From contig JALGPY010000009.1 in the NCBI GenBank assembly GCA_023055425.1, positions 32,779,275 to 32,843,274 on the forward strand: a DNA stretch of 64,000 nt, given 5' to 3'. Positions 12,052 through 23,778 of the stretch are shown here, in pieces. The position numbers and the translations under genes are program-made. Each line of letters begins with the position of its first letter. Position 1 is the stretch's first letter. The notes beneath the pieces were generated by a model, which was given only the letters and a program-made list of their open reading frames with translations, was not told the origin of the DNA and did no database searches. The stretch comes from Linanthus parryae. Its lineage: Eukaryota; Streptophyta; Magnoliopsida; Ericales; Polemoniaceae.

Positions 12052-15020
12052 TGTAAGTTCACAAATTGTTTTAAAGACTTGAAACTTATTTCAAGGCCTT
12101 GAAACTGAAGAGAATGAATTGAGGGGGTGTTATTACTCTATGTGCTTCTCTAAACCCTTGCACTTGATCATAGATGATGAAAGACAAATTATTTTTGTGT
12201 TCTATCATGCATTGATCTCATTATTTGCCTAAATTATTTTTTAGGAACTGTTAATCAATTATGTGTATGCAGTATTATTAAAGTTTCCTTATTTTAAGAG
12301 AAGTATACGTGGCAATCAATCTCTATACATTGTGTGCTATTGTTAAGGATGGTTGTCTAGACAGTCCTTAAGCTTTTATATGAAAGATCATATCAAAATC
12401 AAGTCAAAATAGCAAGCAATTAGCCATTGGTATTGATAACTCCTTAATAAGAGTTATCCTACGTGCACTTTATATTGTTACTTGTGTGCGTTTCGGTGTA
12501 AAGTGACGAGATTCGAGCCAAAATATGAAGAAATTGCACTTTTGGATGTGTTTGAGCTTTAAATTACAATCCGGGCGTTTCTTAATAGTTTTGAGTATGA
12601 TTTTGATAATTTATCACATTTGATCTTCGCGGTAGTGTTCGTTTTGTTTTTTGAAAGGAATTACGTATGCGGGAATCAAGTGGAGAGAAGAAGCGAGCTT
12701 CGGAATAGAAGAAAATGCACATTTGGGGCGTTTTGGATGTTTTCGTCAGAATTGGGCAATAATTGAGAAAAACGAGAAAATGATCCGGAAACGGGAATTT
12801 CCCTACATAGAGGAAGTCTACGTCGCAAAAAGAATCCAAAGGTGAAAATATTACATTTATCGGAGGTGGGACGAAAAAATTATGTAAAAAAGGATGCTCA
12901 AACAGATAAAACGCAGCCAAAAGCATCAAGAAATGTCAAACACGCCTTTCGAGGAGCTAAATTAATGAATGAAGGGTTCCCCAAAATTTTGGAATGTTTT
13001 ATAGCATAAAATGAGTCTCGAGGTCGAGGAGATCCTTAAGGAAGTAAAGGCGCATGCAAGGAATCAGATAAGAGCCGAAAAGGATGTTTTTGTACTGTCC
13101 AATAGTCTCTTAGTACGAAGAGAAAAGTCTTAGTACAAAGAGAACACTTAAGCCAAAATTTGGATGCTCAAAATGTCTTCGCAAAACAGCTTGCAATACT
13201 TATCTGGGAAGACCTTCCTGCGAAGAGAAAAAGTCTTTGTACGAAGACTCTTCCTTCGAAGACAAAAGTATTCCTACGAAGACACCGCAGGGTTTGACAG
13301 ATTTGATGCGGGGATGTTATGAAATTTATCAAAACTTCGTCCTCTTGTTTTGGAAACGTATTTAAGCAGTATAGGTCGTCTTTTCCTGAGGGAGGCAAGG
13401 TTGTACGCACTTTGGAGACACAAGAGACAGGGTTGGAGAATTGAATTGGAGCTGGGTTCGTCGTGGAAGCAAGAATTCATCCGTTTGATCTCTCTACTCT
13501 TATCTTTTCATTATTTTTTATCATGATCAATATAAAATTCATCGTATTGATCATGATTCGTAGTAGCTATGTAGTATATCGGGATTTCTCAATGGTAACT
13601 AGGGTTTGAAGCCGTGTTTAGCAAATTATGAGTTTGATTGTTTGATTGAACTTAATAGATGATGAATGTTTTTTCAATGGTTAATTCTCGTTCTTAATCC
13701 ATCTTTGTGTTTTTTGGCCATAAATATGAGTATTATAGGTAATACGTTAGTGAAAGTAACGAATTGCCTGGATAATTGAATTAAGCACGTAGCCACATGT
13801 TAGAGAAATCAACCACAGACTGTGAACGTTGACTAGAATTAGATGATCGTCATTACATGTTTTAGTGATAGTTAGATCTTGGTAACTCAGGTTGTAATTT
13901 GACCCAGGCATAGAAAGCTAGCTTGGTAAATCGGTTAACATTATTGCTCGTTTGACAAATCAGATCATCATCTGTGTTTCAAAACGTAATTCGTTAACGG
14001 TGGATACCCTAGTGAACCTAGAGAATTTCCTGATATTCGTCTCTCGTATTAATCTCTGTTTTAATCATTAGCTTGTTATTTAATTTCTTAGATTAGTTAA
14101 ACAAATTCTCTCGCTTGCGCACATTAAAGTTAATCTTTATAATTGATTCATGACAAGTTCTCTGGAATTTGACAACTATCTTTATCACATTATTACTAGA
14201 ACGATAACCGTACACTTGCAAAGATCGTGTAAGGAATCAAGCTGTTGAGAGTCAAAGATATGCTGCATATTTGTAGGGATTTCTGTTTTGAATATTGCTA
14301 TATATTATGCAATTCAAGTTAGCAGAATAACAACTAGACACAGAGAGATTATGAAACACAGAACATTACAGAGATTCAAAAAATTATCAAGGATTGACAA
14401 GCATCACTGACGAAGATGAAATCATCCAATCCAAGTTCTAGAAGAACACTTCAAGCTTAACTGCTTCATTGTATCACAGTGTTCTTCATCGGAGCATTAT
14501 ATTTATATCATCTTGTTAGATATCTTTATCATTTAATCTCGTGGTTTTGTTCAACGGGAAAAACAAGAGATTCTTATTGTATCAGTTAGCTAGAGCAGGT
14601 ACTAGATAGGTTAGGAAGAAACACAGACTACATAGAGTAACACACTTCTCTGGGTTTGAAAGCTAGGGCTAAGCTTTTGATAAATAAGAAGTCTTTTGAA
14701 ATCGTGAAGGGATTAGATCCCTTAGGCAGTGAAGTAGGTCATTGAGAACTGAGCTTCGTAGAATCATTGTGTTCATTTCCTTTACATTTAAGTTCTTTAC
14801 TTGCCTTGTATACTGCTTCAAAACAGATTTCAGTTCAAAGCCTTGAAATACTTTTCAAGGCATTGAAAATTATCAGTATCCTTTTCGCTGTCAGTTTTGG
14901 ATTTCAAAGCCTTGAAACCGAGTTCAAGGCCTTGAAATACAACTAGCTCTTTACACTTTGTTTTAAAACCACTCTTTTGGCAAAAGTTGCCATAATCTAT
15001 TCAACCCCCTTCCTTCTACA
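12052..15020 (+). repeat. 5' LTR of the SIRE-like element, with nested insertion
   Basis: Begins TGTAAGTTCAC, the same as LTR B at 22589, and ends near TTCTACA at 15020. Without the 1.8-kb nested element it is about 1.16 kb. It contains several copies of the palindromic motif TTTCAAGGCCTTGAAA. The exact right end is uncertain because the match to LTR B runs a few bases further, to 'acttgatc'. Confidence 0.75.
12434..14232. mobile_element. Nested 1.8-kb solo LTR-like insertion
   Basis: LTR B runs continuously through 'agccgttagaagcaag' (22964-22979), but LTR A is split at the matching place. The insert begins TGATAACTCC and is flanked by GGTAT (12429-12433) and GGAAT (14233-14237), a 5-bp duplication with one mismatch. 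It has no gag or pol. It contains a cluster of CGAAGA-type repeats at 13115-13285. The length and TGATAACTCC start suggest a solo LTR of a large Gypsy family; the right end GTGTAA is not canonical, so the family is open. Confidence 0.65.
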
Positions 15021-15108
15021 GTACTTGATCCTATATTTGTATACCTACATGAAACTTGCAATTGATATCATATCATGTATCACTATAATATCTAACAATA
15101 TTGTGATC

Positions 15109-16182
15109 ATGAGTATTGTAGTTGATGGTGGGTTCTCAGAAGAAAGGGCTACTAACATGCCTCCTTTGTTCTGTGGAAAAAAATTTGTACACTGGAAAGC
15201 ATTGATGAAAATGTTCATCATTGATCAGGATATTGAACTTTGGTCTATTATTCAGAATGGACCTCATGTATTCTACACAGAGAGGAATGGGATTAAAACT
15301 CCCAAATGTAAGGATTATCTATCTACTTTTGAATTAGAACAAATTTATAAGAACTATAGAGCTATGAATCTCTTCTATTGTGCTTTGAATGTAGATGATT
15401 TTAACAGGATATCCACATGCAAAAACTGCTATGGAGTTATGGGATAAACTTGTGGTTACTTTTGAAGGAACCAGCCAAGTGAAGCAAACTAAGATCAGTA
15501 TCTTCCTTAGTCAGTATGAACTGTTCAAGATGAATGGAGATGAATCCATCAAAGACATGTTCAAAATATTTCAGATATTGTAGACAATCTGGAGTCCTTG
15601 GGGAAAGTATTTTCCAATGAAGAAAAAGTTAGAAAGATCTTAAGAAGGCTTCCCAAAGCCAAATCGGAATCAAAGACCACAACCATTTAATAAGCTCAAG
15701 ATCTACCCTCCCTCCAGCTTGATGATTTACAGGGAAAGCTACTCACACATGAGATCTCCATGAGTGAAGCTGATGGATAGTTACCAGAGAGTGTCGAGAA
15801 TTTTGCTCTCAAGGCTAAAGAAAGTGAACAATATAAAATCCTTTAAAAGAAGGAGATGATAAAGAGGATCATTTTGCTCTCATTTCCAAATCCTTGACAA
15901 AGATTCTCGAGATGAAAAAGGACTTTGGAAACAAAGAATTCAACAGAGACAAATTCAGATCTTCAAGTAGCAAGGACTAAAAAGGTAAGTCCTCTACCCG
16001 TGGAAATAAATCTAATAATGAATTGCTTTGAATGTGGTGATGCAGGAAACTTGATCAGAGACTGTCCTCACAAGAAAAGCAAGCATTTTCAAAAGAAAGG
16101 CCATGACAGAAGGAAGAAGGCTATGCCAACTTCATGGAGTGACTCCGATTCATTAAGTGACTCAGATTCAGAAGAAGATTAG
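15109..16182 (+). pseudogene. Broken gag of the SIRE-like element
   Basis: An ATG at 15109 opens MSIVVDGGFSEERATNMPPL, then the Copia gag signature F-C-G-K-K-F-V-H-W-K-A-L-M-K. The frame changes near 15420 and again downstream. The zinc knuckle at about 16024-16064 reads CFECGDAGNLIRDC: spacing fits C-x2-C-x4-H-x4-C, but the histidine is replaced by asparagine. A serine/aspartate-rich tail (DSDSLSDSDSEED) ends at 16182. Gag would form the capsid; this copy cannot. Confidence 0.75.
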
Positions 16183-18303
16183 GCCAACCTATAGTTCATT
16201 ACAAGCATGATGAAGGTCCATAAAGTAACATTGAGTGAATGGTATTGCATGTTTTCACCAAGAACAAAGAACAAATGTGGATTATGGATAGTGGTTGCTC
16301 CAGACACATGAGTTGCAAGATTTATTTTTTTAGTGAATTGGAAGAAATGAGGGACAATCACACTTGGTGAAAAAGGAAAATGCAACATCATAGGAATTGG
16401 TAAAGTTAGTAATGGTTCTACAAATTCTATCTCAGATGTCTATCTTGTAGATGGTTTAAAGTTTAATCTGCTTAGTGTATCACAAATGTGTGAAAAAGGT
16501 AATAAGGTTTTTTTGACAAGGAGAAATGCGTGGCGCAAGATGAAAAATTTGGCAATTGCATCCTCACTGCTTCAAGGTCAAACAATGTTTACTGTTTGAA
16601 TACTAAAAAAGTTGCAGGAGAAAGTCTGAAGTGTCTCAAGGCCTTGAAAAAGGATTTAAAGATTTGGAACAGAAAGGTTGGACACATCAGCTTGCCTAAA
16701 CTGAAAAAATTGATTTCCAAAGACCTAGTCAGAGTTCTGCCTTCCATCAAGTTCAAGGATGAAGAGGTATGCAAAGCTTGTGCTCAAGGAAAATAGACAA
16801 GAAGCTCTTTCAAGCCCAAGAACTTTGCAACTTCATTTAGACCCATTGAATTGCCTCATATGGATTTGTTTGGTCCTATGAGAACATGTACATGCTTGTC
16901 ATTGTAATAATTTCTCTAGATTTACTTGGGTTATGTTTCGTATAGAAAAGTCTAAACCTTTATCTGAATTTTCATAGCGTTGTAAAAGAGCTTCAAACTT
17001 TGAAAACCCTGCCTATTGCTTCAATAAGGAGTGGTAATGGCAGATAATTTTTTGCCAAGTTTGGTATCTCTGACAACTATTCTTCTCCTAGAAATCCTCA
17101 ACATAATGCTGTAGTTGAAAGGAAGAACATGACTCTTGAGGACATGTCTAGGACAATACTTTTGGAGACAAGTTGACAAAGTCTTTTTGGGCAGAGGTTG
17201 TAAACAATGCAATCTATATTTTGAACAGGTGCCTGATTAGGTCTATTTTGAAGAAGACTCCTTATGAGCTTTTCAAAGGGAGAAAGCCAAACATTTATTA
17301 TTTTAAACCTTTTTTCTGTACTTGTTTTGCTCACAACAATGGTAAGGATAACCTTGGCAAGTTTGGCCAGAAGTGATGACGGTATATTTCTTGGTTATTC
17401 CTTGAATCGCAAAGCATATAGAGTTTACAATAAAAGAACCAAGCTTGTTGAGGAAAGTATACATGTTATTTTTTATGAAGGCTATGATGGTTCTTTGAGT
17501 GATGGTTTTGCAGACTAGAATCTGACAAGCGTGTGTTAGAGGATGAAACAGATCCAGACAATGGTTCAAAGAATAACTTGTAGGAAAATAGAAGAAATTT
17601 TCAAAGCCTTGAAAATAGGTATCAAATCCTTGAAACAGAATCTCAAGACACACAGAGTGGTCAAGCCACTGCATCAAGATCTCAAGGCCTTGAAAAGATT
17701 CCTGGAGAACCAGAACCCTTGACATCAAGAAATAAGTTTAGATAATTGTCATCTCATCCAACAGAAAAATCAGTTCTGATCTATCCACTGGCACCCAAAC
17801 AAGATCTCAATTAAAGAACTTGTGTGCTTTTAATTCTTTTGTATCTCTTATATAGCCCAAGAATGTGAAAGAAACACTTCAAGAGGCAGACTGGATAACT
17901 TCTATGCAAAGTGAGCTGAATGAATTTGAGAGGAACAAGGTTTGGAATCTAGTTCCTCCTCCCAAAGACCAGTCTGTGATTGGAACTAGGTGGATGTTTA
18001 GAAACAAGCTAGATGAAAGTGGTAAGGTTATCAGAAATATAGAAAGGCGTGTTGGTCAAGGATACAACCAGGAAGAAATTGCTGATTTTACAGGATACAA
18101 AGTTGATAGAAGAAGCACTTCAGGGTGTTTTTAGTTCATTGGATCACACCTGATAAGCAGGCATTCAAAGAAGAAAAATTCAGTAGATTTATCAATAGCA
18201 GAAGCTGAATACATGACAGTTGGAGCTTGTTGCTCTCAATAGCTCAACATATGAGAGATTTTGGTTATGACTTCAGAGATATTGCCATCAAATGTGACAA
18301 CAC
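16183..18303 (+). pseudogene. Broken pol of the SIRE-like element, RT mostly deleted
   Basis: In order: protease with W-I-M-D-S-G-C-S near 16272; GAG-pre-integrase at 16530-16796 (W-N-R-K-V-G-H-I, then C-K-A-C); integrase remnants to about 17330 (AVVERKN near 17110); a linker with repeated F-Q-x-L-E at 17590-17700; and the start of RT at 17865 (WITSMQSELNEFERNKVWNL). After ...EEIADF at about 18095 the sequence jumps straight to RNase H (YKVDRRSTSGCF). The RT core with its catalytic Y-x-D-D is absent, a deletion of well over 1 kb compared with copy B. A solo LTR interrupts RNase H at 18303. Confidence 0.78.
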
Positions 18304-19699
18304 TGTTGGAGTAGATGCCTTAGAGGTAATTTATATTTAGTATGAACAGTCTTTGGTTAGAGTATTTATTTATTATTTATGGAGATATTTGACATAATGA
18401 AGTCCTTAGATTGCATTATGTTGTTTATCTTAAATATCCCTTGTCCATTATATTGATTAACATGACAATCACTATAGAGTAGTATGCGGGTAGATTGATA
18501 TGGAGATATAAAGTCTAACACATGGGTATGCATTAGGAGTAAAGGCATACTGGATTGACCCACAACGAGAAGACTACATTAAGTTAGGTTAACATGAAAA
18601 GTGCTTCTCGTATTGCTAATGGTGTTGTAACCCTTAGACTTGAAGTCACTGGATACTCTAGTTGTGAAATATCCTTCTTTGATATTATCAAATGTTACAC
18701 CGTAACTGGATAACTATACAGATAGTCATCGGGCATGATTGGAAGCAATCTTAGAGATGGTAGTGATGTGGAGAGGATTTGTCCCCCACCCACATAATGG
18801 GAGCAAATATCCACAACGACTCGAGGGTTAGTGCTTACGCAATGTCTGGCCAGACTCAGCTAAATCAATATGAAGATATTGATGTTATCTGTATAAATAA
18901 GCCTATTCCCAGGATCTAGAAACTATGGATTGGATATACGAGTGTGAATATTTATGTCTCGTGTCCAATCTGGATATAGAGGCAAAGGGATAGATACAAC
19001 GCGGTAACATTGGGCACATGGTTTGTCGGATCACTGACTTTTCTATTAGTTGGGTGGCATAGATGTGTTGCTAGAGACCACTCTATGTTTGTAATAGTTA
19101 CTGCCATTTAAGTAGAAACCTATAGGCTCACACATCGATTGGATTAAACTGAATTTGGATATTAATTAGTTGGACTAATTAACTAAAAGGATCATAACGC
19201 AATCACATGCAAAATTAGTAGGACTACTTTTTAAGGTGGACTAATCCGTGTATGAACATGATTAGTATTGGGGAAAATATGTAGTTAATAAGGAGTTACT
19301 AACTATATAAAGGAAAACTAGCTTGTTATTTTCTCACGAAAGTCATAATTGAGATAACATAACAAAGCAAGGAGAGAGACAAGGAAGGAGCTCGGCCCCT
19401 GCTGTCCGCCCCTTGATGTCGTCCGCCACTCCTTGTGGCGCGGTGCTTTGTTCTGCTTTATGTGATCTTTTCCTCCTTCTTCCCTGCTAGAACTACATGT
19501 GGAGAAGGATCCTAGCTGCAATCCAAAGGTGTAGATACTATAGAGACGAAGACACAATTCTTCGTAGTGATCACACAAACTAAGGTACACACGTTTTCTA
19601 CATTCATCATGTTATGAATGCTTGCCTGCGATTCGTGGAGGGATTTGAGCAGGATTAAATTTTGTTATTCCACTGCATTACCTGCATCAAAATCCTACA
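18304..19699 (+). mobile_element. Angela-like solo LTR in the SIRE-like RNase H, duplication AACAC
   Basis: Begins TGTTGGAGTAGATGCC at 18304 and ends AAAATCCTACA at 19699 (1396 bp). Flanked by perfect 5-bp repeats AACAC (18299-18303 and 19700-19704). The interrupted RNase H reads C-D-N just before it and resumes as T-S-A-L after it. No internal domain or primer site follows, so it is a solo LTR of the same family as copies A and B. Confidence 0.93.
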
Positions 19700-19935
19700 A
19701 ACACTAGTGCCCTTTCATTTACAAAGAATCTAGTCCAGCGCTCAAGAACTAAACACATAGATGTCAGACACCATTTCATCAAAAATCATGTGGAGAAAGG
19801 TGATGTATCTTTGTCATTTGTGCGTACTAACATGTAGTTTTCAAATATCTTCACTACACAATTGACAGAAGATAGATTCACAGCCTTGAGATCAGAACTG
19901 GGCATGTTAAACATGGAAGCTTTGGTTTAGGGGGA
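19700..19935 (+). pseudogene. C-terminal RNase H remnant of the SIRE-like element
   Basis: After the solo LTR, the frame continues T-S-A-L-S-F-T-K-N, then RSRTKHIDVRHHFIK, the conserved end of Copia RNase H, and stops at TAG followed by GGGGGAG near 19935. The host reading frame is preserved on both sides of the insertion apart from the duplicated bases. Confidence 0.75.
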
Positions 19936-20403
19936 GTATCAGGTAAGAATTTTGTGTTTCAATGTTTTGGAAAGTTTTTCAAAGCCTTGAAAAGCTTTTC
20001 AAAGGTTTGATTTTATTTGCATTAAGTATTATGGTTTTTCAAGGCCTTGAAATTCTTTTCCAAGCTTTGAAAATAAAGATGTATACTATATAGTCAATGA
20101 ATGGATCACCAATACTGGGTGTTGTCTCTGTAGATAATTTCCTGAAATTGTTTATACCTTTTAAAAAAAAATCTTTTTCAAAATAAGTATTATATTATTT
20201 CCTTCCACACTTCACATACAAAATATGAAAATCACTCAAACCTTCATTCCACTAATATTTGTTAATATTTAGTTTCATTTTCAAACTCAAATTCTTCAGT
20301 ACTTATCTTCTCTCTTCTCTCTCTCGTTTCGATCACTCCTGCCTCTCTCTTCTAAACACCCCATACCCTAATAGATTCACGAAGAACCTCTGAGAGAATC
20401 AAG

Positions 20404-22190
20404 ATGGATGGAGGATCAACGAAAAGCTCAGGAAAGAAGAGCAAAGATGCAGAAGAAGAAGTTCAATAAATTAATGATGGATCCAATTCCAGAAATCCTA
20501 GTGCACCAAGGCCACCCTATCCTCCTCTGTAGAATAGTAATAAAGATATGGGGGATTAGACTGCTACTTCGAGGAAGAAAAAGACAGATCCAGCAGCTGG
20601 TTCTAAAAAGTAGAAAGGTGTTTCAATTGGTAGCCCAAAGATGGTGAAGAAGAAGCCTCAGAAATCTGACTAATGGAAAGAGAATGTCACTAGGAAGGAG
20701 ATTGAGGAATCAGAGAAGAACATCGGGAAGGAGCTTCTGATCTACACTGAGAATAAGTTCCCTTCTGTTAAGAAAACTCTTTCTAGTAAGTGGTTTATGG
20801 GTCATTCTTCAAGAGGGAATTGGTTAGATGGTTTTGCTTCAACTTCTATAGCTTACTATAGCATGATCAATACTAGCATGCCGAATGGTATGAATCTAGA
20901 ATGCATATGGAGATTGAAACATAGCTCTCTATGGAAAATCCTTAACCCCTATGAAGTTGCATACCCTAACCTTACAAGGTTTTTCTACCTGAACTTGAAA
21001 CAAGAGAAAACCTTGGCTTGACTATATCTTCTTAGGTGGCTGGGATTAATATGGATTTGGATCATTCTAATTTACCAATGTCTTAAATTTTCCAAAGAGG
21101 TACAATACTGACAATCATCCTAGCAAGATTAAAGCTTTACAGTTGGCTAAGGAAGATTTATGTTTGCCTAGTGTAGCTACTACCTGAAAACAGTTGACTC
21201 ACTCTGTGTTAAATGTTGAAGCAAATATTTTGTTTATCATTCTGATGAGGTTTTCCTAAGGAGAATTCAAAAGAGTTTTCGTCTGATAGGGTACTGTATT
21301 TTATGTATCTTATTATGCATGGTTATGAGATTGATTTACCAAGCATTGTGATGGAGCAATTGCTTTACTGTTGTACCAAGAAAAGGAAACATCCTCTACC
21401 ATATGTCAACCTCCTCACTCTCTTCTTTTAATACCTTGCAATTCCAGTTGATAGGGAAGAGGCAATTACTACTGGTTTTAGAATGCTTGATGAAAAGGCT
21501 TTTCAAAGGATTTGAATTGTTAAAACTAGTGAGGGAGCATGGAAGCTCTACTCTAAATTGTCTGTTGAATAGTTGAAGGACAAGAAGGTTCCTAAGCATA
21601 AGTCCCTACCCTCTCCATCGACCCTTCTACCTCAATCTCAGGACCCATCCGTAGTTCTTCAAAGCTTAGACTTCATTGAGAATGAGTTGGATGAATTAAA
21701 GCAGGGTCAGTATGATATGGGTACTGAATTCAGACAGATGAAGTATATGGTTGAAAGTTAAAAGTATCTACTTGATCCATGTGGTAGAATAAGTTTCACA
21801 AGATTCAGAAGGATCAAAGAAGCCAGGATTTACAGGTGATTTGTTTGATGAACAAAGTACTGAGGATGAGCTGATGGGAATAAGGGAACTGGGAAATAGG
21901 TTGCTGGAGATACATATGCAGGGGAAATGACAATTGATGATGAGAAAAAGGATGAAGAAGATAATGTGGATTCAAGACTGTTACTCAAAGACTTGAATTA
22001 GAATAAAAAGAAAGAAAGGGTTCCAACCATTTTCAGTTCAGCTGATCTGTTTGAGGGTGATGATGTGGCTGATAAGACTGGTGGAGAAGAACATCAAGAA
22101 AAAGAACAGCAAGGGGATGAGGAAGATGAAGAAGAAAGTGATCAGGAGGCAGTCGCACAGCCTAAGGGAAATGGAGACCCAAAACCTTGA
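20404..22190 (+). pseudogene. Degenerate envelope-like third ORF of the SIRE-like element
   Basis: Begins MDGGSTKSSGKKSKDAEEE at 20404 and is broken by stops within 25 codons. Readable pieces include a basic stretch (KMVKKKPQKSD), WFMGHSSRGNWLDGF at about 20790, a heptad-like stretch around 21673-21757 (FIENELDELKQGQ) and a strongly acidic tail (DEEDEEESDQE) ending PKP at 22190. Position after pol and before the 3' LTR, with a coiled coil, matches the envelope-like ORF of the SIRE lineage, whose role is unproven. I see no clear signal peptide or membrane segment. Confidence 0.55.
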
Positions 22191-22574
22191 TTCTAGTCTT
22201 TCCTTCTTCTTTTCAAAGCCTTGAAACTCCTTTCAAAGGGTTGAAATCTTCCTCTCTTTCAAAATCTTTCCGTACTGCAGTGTTTCAAAAACAATTTGAT
22301 CCAACATTTTGTTCTCATTTTTTTTTATGAAAGTCAAAAGGGGAGAGAAATTCAGGGAGAATTGGGGGATAATACTTTAGTTTTTATCTGGTTTGGATGT
22401 GTGGCAGTTGGTTTGTTGAACTGCTTAGTACTCCTTGTTTTTGGTTAGTTTGTTTGGTTACTTTGTTGAACTGCATACTCATTGGTTTTGATCTTAGATA
22501 ACTGTTCTGCTATGCTACTAATGTCTATCTTTTGCGGAGAAACAGTTCAAAAAGAATAAATTTTTTTATCTTTC

Positions 22575-22588
22575 ATCAAGGGGGAGAA
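22575..22588 (+). other. Polypurine tract of the SIRE-like element
   Basis: ATCAAGGGGGAGAA lies directly before LTR B, where plus-strand priming occurs in LTR retrotransposons. A similar purine run (AGGGGGAG) sits at 19930, after pol. Confidence 0.7.
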
Positions 22589-23748
22589 TGTAAGTTCACA
22601 ATTTGTTTCAAAGGCTTAAAACTTGTTTCCAGCCTTGAAACTGAAGAGCATGAACTGAGGGGGGGTTATTACTCCATGTTCTTCTCTAAACCCTTGCAAT
22701 TGATCCTACTATATTAGATGATGATAGAAAAATTAATTATGTGATCCAACATGCCTTGATCTCATTATTTTCCTAAGTTATTTTGCAGCAACTGTTAACC
22801 AATTCTGTGTATGCAGGATTAGTAAAGTTTCCTTATTTGCAGAGAAGTAAAGTAGCAATCAATGTCTGTAGATTGTGTGCTATTGTTAAGGAAGGTTGTC
22901 TTGACATTCCTTAATCTTGCAAATGAAAGATCAGATCAAAATCAAGCCATAATAGTAAGCAACTAGCCGTTAGAAGCAAGATGGTGAGAGTCAAAGATAT
23001 GCCGCATATTTGTAGGGATTTCTTTTTTGACAATAGCTATATATTCTGCAATTCAAATTAACAGATTAACGACTAGACACAGAGAGATTACGAAGCACAT
23101 AACATTACAAAGATTCAAACAACTCTCAAGGATTGACAAGCATCACTGAGGAAGATCAAATCATCCAATCCAAGTTCCATAAGAACACTTCAAGCTTAAC
23201 TGCTTCACTGTGTTACAGTGTTCTTCATCTGATAATTATTTGTATATCATATTGTTATTTATCATTTAATCTCGTGGTGTCGTTCAAGAGGAACAACAAG
23301 AGATTAGTATTGTATCAGTTAGCTAGAGCAAGTACTAGATAGGTTAGGAAGAACCACATATTACACAGAGTAAGGAACTTCTCTGGGTCTTAAACTAGGG
23401 CTTAACTTTTGATAAATAAGAAGTATGTTGAAATATTTAAGGTATTAGATCCCTCAGGTGGAGACGTAGGTCATTGAGGACTGAACTCCGTAAAATCATT
23501 GTGTTCCTTGCATTTACATTTCAGTTCTTTACTTGCCTTGTTTACTACTTCAAAATCTATTCAGTTGAAAGCCTTGAAAGGCTTTTCAAGGCCTTGAAAA
23601 TTATTCGTATCATTTTCTCTGTCAGTTTTGGATTTCAAAGGCTTTAAATTGAGTTCAAGGCCTTGAAATACAACTAGCTCTTCACACTTTGTTTTAAAAC
23701 CACTCTTTTGGAAAAAGTTTCCATACTCTATTCAATCCCCCCTCAAGA
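22589..23748 (+). repeat. 3' LTR of the SIRE-like element
   Basis: A direct repeat of LTR A, beginning TGTAAGTTCACAATTTG and continuous through the point where LTR A is interrupted. It holds pairs of the TTTCAAGGCCTTGAAA-type motif at both ends. It is followed at 23754-23778 by a 25-nt near-copy of the element's own internal sequence, then by the pol of copy 2. Confidence 0.75.
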
Positions 23749-23778
23749 GTATTTGATCAGGAGGCAGCTGCACATCCT

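Larger units (their letters stand above)
12052..23748 (+). mobile_element. SIRE-like Ty1/Copia element with envelope-like region
   Basis: Two direct repeats of about 1.16 kb (LTR A 12052 to about 15020 after removing a nested solo LTR; LTR B 22589 to about 23748) flank gag, pol and a long 3' region with a coiled-coil, acidic ORF remnant. The order gag-pol-extra ORF and the gag start (PPLFCGKKFVHWKALM) fit the Copia SIRE/Maximus lineage, which is known for an envelope-like third frame. A purine tract AAGGGGGAGAA precedes LTR B. The element is broken throughout and lacks most of RT. It interrupts copy 2 between protease and GAG-pre-integrase. Confidence 0.75.

Noticed and set aside
20404..22190. 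A functional viral-type envelope gene
   Set aside because: Many in-frame stops, no clear signal peptide or membrane anchor; the label 'envelope-like' rests on position and lineage only.
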